Below are positions 57,864-64,000 of a DNA stretch of 64,000 nt, piece by piece. Source of the DNA: Bradyrhizobium sp. S69 (lineage in GTDB: Bacteria; Pseudomonadota; Alphaproteobacteria; Rhizobiales; Xanthobacteraceae); assembly GCF_009766005.1 (NCBI RefSeq), contig NZ_LMUK01000009.1, forward strand, positions 109,045 to 173,044. The letters run 5' to 3'. Position numbers and translations under genes: made by a program. The notes below the pieces were generated by a model that did not search any database, was not told where the DNA came from, and saw only the letters and a list, made by a program, of their open reading frames with translations. Each line of letters opens with the position of its first letter. Position 1 is the first letter of the stretch.

Positions 57864-59063
57864 ATGACCACCACGTCGCATTTGCTTCCCGTCTTCGCCA
57901 GGGTGGATCTCGGTTTCGAGCGCGGCGAGGGCGCGTGGTTGATCGCAACCAATGGCGAGCGCTATCTCGATTTCACCTCCGGCGTCGCGGTCAATGCGCT
58001 CGGCCACGCGCATCCGCATCTGGTCGCCGCGTTGCAGGAGCAGGCGACCAAGCTTTGGCACATGTCCAATCTGTTCAGGAGCCCGGATGGCGACCGGCTC
58101 GCCGCGCGGCTGTGCGAGCAGAGCTTCGCTGATTTTGTATTTTTCTGTAATTCCGGCGCCGAGGCGATGGAAGGCGCGATCAAGATCACGCGCAAATACC
58201 ACGCCGCCAAGGGCCATCCCGAGCGTTATCGCATCATCACTTTCGAGGGTGCATTCCACGGCCGCACCTTGGCGACCTTGGCCGCGACCGGGTCGGAAAA
58301 ATATCTCGACGGTTTCGGGCCGCCGATGGATGGCTTCGATCAGGTGCCGCATGGCGATCTCGACGCGGTGAAGAAAGCCATCGGGCCGCATACTGCGGGT
58401 ATCCTGATCGAGCCGATCCAGGGCGAAGGCGGCGTGCGCTCGGCGCCGAATGCCTTCTTCAAGGCGTTGCGCCAATTGTGCGACGAGCACGGCCTGTTGC
58501 TGGTGTTCGACGAGGTGCAGACCGGCATGGGCCGCACCGGCGAATTGTTCGCGTATAAGCGTCTCGGCGTGACGCCCGATGTGATGTCGCTGGCAAAGGC
58601 GCTGGGCGGCGGCTTTCCGATCGGCGCCGTTCTGGCCACCGCCGACGCTGCGTCCGGCATGGTTCCCGGCTCGCATGGTTCGACCTTCGGCGGCAACCCG
58701 CTGGCGGTCGCGGCCGCGAATGCGGTGCTCGACGTCATGCTCAAGCCGGGCTTCTTCGAACACGCGCAAAGGATGTCGCTGCTGCTCAAGCAAAAGCTCG
58801 CCTCGGTGGTCGACCGCTATCCCGATGTGCTCGCCGACGTGCGCGGCGAGGGACTATTGATCGGGTTGAAGGCGGTGGTGCCGTCGGGCGATCTGGTCAA
58901 TGCGCTGCGCGACCAGAAGCTCTTGACGGTCGGCGCCGGCGATAATGTGGTGCGGTTCCTGCCGCCGCTGATCGTGACCGAGGCCGAGATCGAAGAGTCG
59001 GTGCAGCGGCTCGATCGCGCCTGCGTGGCGCTGTCAGGCTCAAAGCGGGCGGCAGGGCAATGA
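57864..59063 (+). CDS. argD: Acetylornithine aminotransferase
   Basis: A 399-residue class III PLP aminotransferase that makes N-acetylornithine in arginine synthesis. [18 protein letters not shown] is near 100, [13 protein letters not shown] and EPIQGEGGV follow, and the PLP-linking Lys is in [14 protein letters not shown] near 250. GTG at 57855 is a possible earlier start. It overlaps argF by 4 bases (ATGA), the usual alphaproteobacterial argD-argF pair. Confidence 0.93.
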   Translation: MTTTSHLLPVFARVDLGFERGEGAWLIATNGERYLDFTSGVAVNALGHAHPHLVAALQEQATKLWHMSNLFRSPDGDRLAARLCEQSFADFVFFCNSGAEAMEGAIKITRKYHAAKGHPERYRIITFEGAFHGRTLATLAATGSEKYLDGFGPPMDGFDQVPHGDLDAVKKAIGPHTAGILIEPIQGEGGVRSAPNAFFKALRQLCDEHGLLLVFDEVQTGMGRTGELFAYKRLGVTPDVMSLAKALGGGFPIGAVLATADAASGMVPGSHGSTFGGNPLAVAAANAVLDVMLKPGFFEHAQRMSLLLKQKLASVVDRYPDVLADVRGEGLLIGLKAVVPSGDLVNALRDQKLLTVGAGDNVVRFLPPLIVTEAEIEESVQRLDRACVALSGSKRAAGQ

Positions 59064-59986
59064 GCAAGGCGCTGCGTCACTTTCTCGACCTCAACGAGCT
59101 TCCGACCGCGGAACTGCGCAACGTGCTCACGGCCAGCATGGCCATGAAGGCCAAGCTCAAGAGCGATGCCAAGCGGGAAAAGCCGCTCGAGGGCAAGACG
59201 CTGGCGATGATCTTCGAGAAGCCGTCGACCCGCACGCGGGTGTCGTTCGATGTCGCGATGCGGCAGCTCGGTGGCGAACCCATCATGCTGACCGGCGCGG
59301 AAATGCAGCTTGGCCGCGGCGAGACCATCGCCGACACGGCGCGGGTGCTGTCGCGCTATGTCGACGCCATCATGATCCGCATTCTCAACCATGATGCGCT
59401 GCTGGAGCTCGCCGCCCACGCCACCGTGCCCGTGATCAACGGGCTGACGCGGCGCTCGCATCCCTGCCAGGTGATGGCGGACCTGATGACGTTCGAGGAG
59501 CATCGCGGACCGATCGAGGGACGCACGGTTGCCTGGACCGGCGACGACAACAACGTGCTGGCGTCGTGGGCGCATGCCGCCGAGCGTTTCAAATTCACCC
59601 TCAATGTCGCGACCCCGCCGCAACTGGCGCCGAACAAGGCGATGAAGGACTGGATCAAGGCGACCCATGCCCCGGTGGTGCTCGGCAACGATCCGGAGGC
59701 CGCGGTTAGCGGCGCCGATTGCGTGGTCACCGATACCTGGGTCTCGATGGGCGACAAGGACGGCGAGCATCGCCACAATTTGTTGAACCCCTACCAGGTC
59801 AACGCCAAGCTGATGTCGCTGGCCAAACCCGATGCGCTGTTCATGCATTGCCTGCCCGCCCATCGCGGCGAAGAGGTCACCGACGAGGTGATCGACGGCC
59901 CGCAGTCGGTGGTGTTCGACGAGGCCGAAAATCGCCTGCATGCGCAAAAAGGCATTCTGGCGTGGTGTTTCGAGCAGGTGGCGTAG
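59060..59986 (+). CDS. argF: Ornithine carbamoyltransferase
   Basis: A 308-residue enzyme converting ornithine and carbamoyl phosphate to citrulline. The carbamoyl-phosphate motif is STRTRVSF (near 55), HPCQ is near 135 and the ornithine-binding [13 protein letters not shown] is near 270. Length is normal. It is translationally coupled to argD. Confidence 0.95.
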   Translation: MSKALRHFLDLNELPTAELRNVLTASMAMKAKLKSDAKREKPLEGKTLAMIFEKPSTRTRVSFDVAMRQLGGEPIMLTGAEMQLGRGETIADTARVLSRYVDAIMIRILNHDALLELAAHATVPVINGLTRRSHPCQVMADLMTFEEHRGPIEGRTVAWTGDDNNVLASWAHAAERFKFTLNVATPPQLAPNKAMKDWIKATHAPVVLGNDPEAAVSGADCVVTDTWVSMGDKDGEHRHNLLNPYQVNAKLMSLAKPDALFMHCLPAHRGEEVTDEVIDGPQSVVFDEAENRLHAQKGILAWCFEQVA

Positions 59987-60051
59987 CGGGGCTGCGCAAT
60001 AGTAGTTTGCATATCGTCGTCCCGGCGAAGGCTGGTGAAGCTATCTCGGAC

Positions 60052-60156
60052 GTCATCCTGAGGTGCGAGCTCTTGCGAGCCTCGAAGGATGGCCGCACGC
60101 ACTGCGCTGAACACCATCCTTCGAGACGCGGCCAAGTGGCCGCTCCTCAGGATGAT
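60052..60156. repeat. Dispersed palindromic repeat, family A
   Basis: A family A element after argF, preceded by GAAGCTATCTCGGAC and a fragment CGTCGTCCCGGCG. Its right end reads CCTCAGGATGAT, one base off. Confidence 0.85.
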
Positions 60157-60236
60157 GGTTTCGGTGTGTCCGGGCCTTTCGCCGGGATGACCGTACCCCC
60201 TTCCGATCCACAGGTTCCGACCCCAAATAAGGCGCC

Positions 60237-61244
60237 ATGACCTCACAATCCCCTGACATCAAAATATCCACTGAGCCCCCGATCCGTGCGCCGTCGGCGG
60301 TTCCGATCGATGATGCGGTGCTGCCGTTCGAGGTGGGCTCGCTCGACCTGCGCGGCCGCCTGACCCGGCTCGGCCCGGCGCTCGACGACGTCCTGACCAA
60401 GCACGATTATCCGCCCGCGGTCGGCAAGCTGCTCGGCGAGGCGATGGTGCTGACCGCCTTGCTCGGCTCGTCGCTGAAATTCGACGGCCGTTTCATTCTG
60501 CAAACCCAGACCGACGGCCCGGTTTCGTTTATGATCGTGGACTACCGGGGCGCCGATCGCATGCGCGCCTATGCGCGCTACGATGCGAGCCGGCTCGAGG
60601 CCGGTCAGGATTCCGGCGCGCTGCTCGGCAAAGGCCATCTGGCGATGACCATCGACCAGGGCGCGGACATGAGCCGCTATCAGGGGCTGGTGGCGCTCGA
60701 GGGCGGCAATCTGGAAGATGCCGCGCATGAATATTTCCTGCGCTCCGAGCAGATCCCGACGAAGGTCCGGCTCGCGGTCGGCGAGGAATGGCGCGGCGGC
60801 GAAGGCGATGGCCCAAAACATCGCTGGCGCGCCGGCGGCATGCTGCTGCAATTCCTGCCGAAGGCGCCGGAGCGCCTGCGGCAGGCGGATCTGCATCCCG
60901 GCGATGCGCCGGAAGGCGCCGTCACGGATGCTGTCGAGGAAGACGACGCCTGGGTCGAAGGCCAGTCGCTGATCTCGACCGTCGAAGACGTCGAGCTGAT
61001 CGATCCGGATTTGTCCGGCGAGCGTTTATTGTACCGGCTGTTTCACGAACGCGGCGTTCGGGTGTTTCCGCCGCTGCCGCTGCGCGCGGAATGCTCCTGC
61101 TCGCGCGAGGCCGTCTCCGGGATGCTCAAAAGCTTCGCTCCGGGTGACCGCGCCGACATGGTGAAGGACGGCAAGGTAGTCGTGACCTGCGAGTTTTGCT
61201 CATCGGTGTATGAGTTCACGCCGGACGAGGCGGGTGTGGAGTAG
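60237..61244 (+). CDS. hslO: Redox-regulated chaperone Hsp33
   Basis: A 335-residue holdase that is switched on by oxidative unfolding. The N-terminal domain contains TALLGSSLKFDGRFILQTQTDGPV. The C-terminal zinc-binding redox switch is ECSCSREAV with CEFC (CxC and CxxC) followed by SSVYEFTPDE. The N-terminal 30 residues before the fold are extended and proline-rich. It is a single gene after argF and a repeat. Confidence 0.94.
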   Translation: MTSQSPDIKISTEPPIRAPSAVPIDDAVLPFEVGSLDLRGRLTRLGPALDDVLTKHDYPPAVGKLLGEAMVLTALLGSSLKFDGRFILQTQTDGPVSFMIVDYRGADRMRAYARYDASRLEAGQDSGALLGKGHLAMTIDQGADMSRYQGLVALEGGNLEDAAHEYFLRSEQIPTKVRLAVGEEWRGGEGDGPKHRWRAGGMLLQFLPKAPERLRQADLHPGDAPEGAVTDAVEEDDAWVEGQSLISTVEDVELIDPDLSGERLLYRLFHERGVRVFPPLPLRAECSCSREAVSGMLKSFAPGDRADMVKDGKVVVTCEFCSSVYEFTPDEAGVE

Positions 61245-61314
61245 CGGCGCGGCGTATCAAAGCTCGTCATGGCCGGACGAACTGCGGCGGACGAGTGCTT
61301 GCAGCAACGGTACC

Positions 61315-61416
61315 GTCATCCTGAGGTGCGAGCCCTTGCGAGCCTCGAAGGATGTTGTTCCGCGCAGTGCGTGCGGCCATCCTTCGAGACGGCGCTTCGC
61401 GCCTCCTCAGGATGAC
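61315..61416. repeat. Dispersed palindromic repeat, family A
   Basis: A family A element 70 bp after hslO, one of three repeat types filling the 905-bp gene-free stretch 61245-62149. Confidence 0.85.
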
Positions 61417-61599
61417 GTGAGCGCTAGCGGATCTGCCCGACGGGCAACTCACCTTCGCGCGCCAAAACCTGTCCAGCCCCTTCGCGAAAAATATTTCGCT
61501 TTGTTTTTGACCCAACTCAGTTGCGTATTGTGTGCGTCCCACCCGACGAGAGGGGCGTTGCGCACGTCACGAAACGCGCGGGTGGGATGCGATGGACGC

Positions 61600-61970
61600 A
61601 AGAGTATCGCCAGACGAGCGATAGTCGAGCGGACGGCAAAGTCGTGTGGTCCTGACGCCCCAATGGCTGGTGTCAAGTTCGCGAGGAGCTCACGCTTCTT
61701 GCGAATGACGGTGACAAACAAGCTCTGGTCTCGCCGGGGAGAGCACGGAATAAGCCGTAAACCATTGCGCAGGGAAGGCCGGAGTGTTTCCGCTGAACCT
61801 GTATGCTCATGTGCGTTTTTTTTATCTACCTTTGCACATGAGACCGCGGGTGCAGCGCGCACCCGGTCTTCCCTGCGCCCTCTTTGTTTTGGGGGCGAGC
61901 GAATTTGCAAAACTCGGGCGCATGCCGTCGCGAGAATGCGGCGGTGTGTTAGCGGCGTTGTTGTTGAATG
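61600..61970. repeat. Long structured dispersed repeat
   Basis: A multi-stem element: the outer stem GCGCAGGGAAG (61767-61777) pairs with CTTCCCTGCGC (61868-61878). This encloses CTCATGTGC/GCACATGAG (61806-61814/61834-61842) and CGGGTGC/GCACCCG (61847-61853/61859-61865). I recall closely similar sequence in many Bradyrhizobium intergenic regions, where it is often over-annotated as short proteins. The open frame on the plus strand across it (61210-61974) is therefore not called as a gene. The element could be transcribed as a structured RNA. Confidence 0.6.
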
Positions 61971-61992
61971 TTGAAATCCGAACAATCAATCC

Positions 61993-62115
61993 ACGTCGTC
62001 CCGGCCTCCGAGCCGGGACCCATAGGGCGAGGACTCGCGTTCGGGTGATGCGGCCGATGCCTTCTGTAACAACCAGCGCCCGGGGTTATGGGTCCCGGCG
62101 TTCGCCGGGACGACG
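61993..62115. repeat. Palindromic repeat (CGTCGTCCCGG...CCGGGACGACG type)
   Basis: Ends CGTCGTCCCGGC and GCCGGGACGACG with inner copies GCCGGGACCCATA and TATGGGTCCCGGC. It lies just beyond the apaG stop. Confidence 0.75.
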
Positions 62116-62149
62116 CTGATGTGTGATGCCGCGTCGCGCTCTACTCGAA

Positions 62150-62542
62150 CTAGTTCAACACCCTCTTGCTATCCGGGCTGTCGAGCGAGAAGGTCGGGAC
62201 GTCGATTTCGAAGCGCTCGCCGGCCTCGGTCACCATCTGGTAGCGGCCGGTCATGAATCCCGACGTGGTCGGCAGCGGCACGCCGGAGGTGTATTCGAAG
62301 CGTTCGCCCGGCGCCAGCACCGGCTGCTCGCCGATCACGCCTTCGCCGCGCACTTCCTGCTTGCGGCCGGTGGCGTCGGTGATGATCCAGTGCCGGGTGC
62401 GCAATTGCACGGTCTCGGGCCCGGAATTGGTGATGACGATGGTGTAGGACCAGAAATACTGGGATTTTTCGACCGACGAACGTTCCGGCAGGAAATTCGG
62501 TTCGACGGTGACTTCGATCTGGCGGGTAACGGCACGGTACAT
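62150..62542 (-). CDS. apaG: ApaG/DUF525 protein
   Basis: A 130-residue FnIII-like protein. YRAVTRQIEVTVEPNFLPE at the N-terminus, YFWSYTIVITN near 35 and the Gly-rich GVPLPTTSGFMTGRYQM near 95 are the ApaG signature. The in-frame extension to 62674 is not conserved in kind. The biochemical function is unclear; in Salmonella ApaG is linked to Co2+ resistance. Confidence 0.92.
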   Translation of the reverse strand: MYRAVTRQIEVTVEPNFLPERSSVEKSQYFWSYTIVITNSGPETVQLRTRHWIITDATGRKQEVRGEGVIGEQPVLAPGERFEYTSGVPLPTTSGFMTGRYQMVTEAGERFEIDVPTFSLDSPDSKRVLN

Positions 62543-62793
62543 GAGAGCGAACTTCTTTGAGAAATCGTCCGTCACCATATCGAAAAGTTCCGGAGGAACC
62601 AAACGCCTGAAGGCGCACTTGCCATCGCGGTTTGAACATAGTTCCGGCCTAGATCGCGGGCGACCGGATATCAATGAACCTCAATACCTTAAATGCCCGT
62701 AACTTGCTTGCCAATCGGGGCCCGCTACACTCCGCCATCCGCTGGTTTCGTGCCGTGCAAGCGCAATAGCCACCCTGTCCTGACGGGTTCCAG

Positions 62794-64000
62794 ATGATTT
62801 CCGTTGCCGATGGAATAACCGGACCGCCGCTTGCGGGCGCCCCCGAGGCGGTGCTGCGAGATGTCGCACCGGCCGCGGCTGGTGCTGTGCCGGTGATGTC
62901 GGTCGCCGTCGTCAACGAGCGTGAATTGCGGCTCGATCTGTTTCGCGGGCTGGCGCTATGGCTGATCTTCATCGATCATTTGCCGCCCAATGTGCTGACC
63001 TGGCTGACGCTGCGCAATTACGGTTTCAGCGACGCCACCGAGATCTTCATTTTCATCTCAGGCTATACGGCGGCTTTCGTCTATGGCCGCGCGATGCGCG
63101 AGGCTGGTTTCGTGATCGCGACCGCGCGCATCCTGAGGCGGGTCTGGCAGATCTATGTCGCGCATGTGTTCTTGTTCACGATCTTTCTCGCGGAGATTTC
63201 CTACGTCGCCACCAGTTTCGACAACCCGCTTTATTCGGAAGAAATGGGAATCCTGGATTTCCTCAAGCAGCCGGACATCACCATCGTCCAGGCGCTGCTG
63301 TTGCGATTCCGTCCCGTCAACATGGACGTGCTGCCGCTGTACATCGTGCTGATGATGTTTCTGCCTTTCATCCTGTGGCTGATGAAGTGGAGAACCGACG
63401 TCACGCTGGGGTTGTCGGTGCTGCTCTATGCCGTGACCTGGCAGTACGATCTTTATCTCAGCGCGTATCCGAACGGCGTCTGGGCTTTCAATCCGTTCGC
63501 CTGGCAATTGCTGTTCGTGTTCGGCGCCTGGTGCGCGCAGGGCGGCGCCAAGCGAATGTCGCGGCTATTGGCGTCGCCGATCACGTTGTGGATTTCACTG
63601 GCCTATCTGATCGCGGCGTTCTGCGTCACGCTGACATGGTATCTGCCGCAGCTCTCCTTCCTGATGCCGCGCTGGCTCGAGCAATGGATGTATCCGATCG
63701 ACAAGACCGATCTGGACGTGTTGCGGTTCGCCCATTTCCTGGCGCTGGCGGCCGTCACCGTGCGCTTCCTGCCCAAGGACTGGCGCGGGCTGAAATCGCC
63801 CTGGCTGCGGCCGCTGATCCTGTGCGGGCAGCATTCGCTGGAGATCTTCTGCCTCGGCGTATTCCTGGCGTTCGCCGGGCACTTCATCCTGGCCGAAACC
63901 CCTGGGGGGGCCGGGCTGCACGCCGTCGTAACCCTAACCGGCATTGTCATTATGTCGGGCGCGGCGTGGCTGTTTTCATGGTACAAGCACTCCGCCGATA
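62794..64000 (+). CDS. OpgC-domain membrane protein (3' end beyond window)
   Basis: At least 402 residues; the frame is open to the window end, so the C-terminus is missing. After a 45-residue Ala/Pro-rich N-terminus comes NERELRLDLFRGLALWLIFIDH, the OpgC/acyltransferase-3-like start, then IFIFISGYTAAFVYGRAM. About ten hydrophobic segments follow, with CGQHSLEIFCLGVFLAFAG near the end. OpgC succinylates osmoregulated periplasmic glucans at the inner membrane; the same family occurs with other glycan substrates. ATG 62794 has no strong ribosome site. Confidence 0.88.
   Translation, partial: MISVADGITGPPLAGAPEAVLRDVAPAAAGAVPVMSVAVVNERELRLDLFRGLALWLIFIDHLPPNVLTWLTLRNYGFSDATEIFIFISGYTAAFVYGRAMREAGFVIATARILRRVWQIYVAHVFLFTIFLAEISYVATSFDNPLYSEEMGILDFLKQPDITIVQALLLRFRPVNMDVLPLYIVLMMFLPFILWLMKWRTDVTLGLSVLLYAVTWQYDLYLSAYPNGVWAFNPFAWQLLFVFGAWCAQGGAKRMSRLLASPITLWISLAYLIAAFCVTLTWYLPQLSFLMPRWLEQWMYPIDKTDLDVLRFAHFLALAAVTVRFLPKDWRGLKSPWLRPLILCGQHSLEIFCLGVFLAFAGHFILAETPGGAGLHAVVTLTGIVIMSGAAWLFSWYKHSAD

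Noticed and set aside
61210..61974. Plus-strand open frame of 254 codons after hslO
   Set aside because: It spans a family A palindrome and a long dispersed repeat that is commonly mis-annotated as protein. It has no start context and no fold signal.

Overview
The window looks like chromosomal DNA of an alphaproteobacterium of the Nitrobacteraceae, most like Bradyrhizobium or Rhodopseudomonas. The grounds are high GC with long antisense shadow ORFs, a GcrA-type cell-cycle regulator, a BoxR/BoxB/BoxC benzoyl-CoA epoxidation cluster, a Pst/Pho operon, and many intergenic palindromic repeats of types I remember from Bradyrhizobium genomes. The assignment rests on recognition, not on a search. 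I saw no tRNA, rRNA, insertion sequence or CRISPR array.

Layout. 0-2.7 kb: a LysR regulator divergent from an SDR dehydrogenase and a small NADP-binding reductase. 3-10.4 kb: a minus-strand phosphorelay (membrane kinase, REC-DUF3369-kinase hybrid, OmpR-type regulator) divergent from an orphan UgpB-like binding protein and an aminoglycoside-phosphotransferase-like protein. 10.4-17.8 kb: two convergent nitrogen-scavenging operons. The plus-strand one carries atzG-, atzE- and atzH-like genes and a GntR regulator; the minus-strand one carries a biuret-hydrolase-like gene, an NCS2 permease and allophanate hydrolase. Each has a perfect sigma-54 -24/-12 promoter, which points to nitrogen-limitation control. 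18-23 kb: type II NADH dehydrogenase, an MFS exporter divergent from an ECF sigma factor, and a DUF805 protein. 23-28 kb: a five-gene Liv/HAAT ABC transporter. 28-31 kb: a MarR regulator with paired operators and its MFS exporter, then an RDD protein.

31-35 kb: a glutamine-synthetase-like ligase next to a single-component Rieske oxygenase, divergent from an IclR regulator. This is the least described catabolic module in the window and may act on an amine-bearing aromatic. 35-45 kb: small membrane proteins, then aerobic benzoate degradation: boxR, benzoate-CoA ligase, an alpha/beta hydrolase, boxC, boxB, a second hydrolase and an SDR. boxA and boxD are absent. 45-49.7 kb: polysaccharide deacetylase, BON/OmpA-like protein and two membrane proteins. 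49.7-56.5 kb: phoR-pstS-pstC-pstA-pstB-phoU-phoB with a clear Pho box. 56.8-64 kb: gcrA, a candidate small RNA or leader with a strong terminator, argD-argF, hslO, apaG and an opgC-like gene cut by the window end.

The strongest new hypothesis is the ureide module: twin sigma-54 promoters, an 11-codon Tat-signal-like leader translationally coupled to atzG, and a shared hairpin carrying both operons' stop codons. The Rieske/ligase pair and the binding-protein/kinase pair come next.
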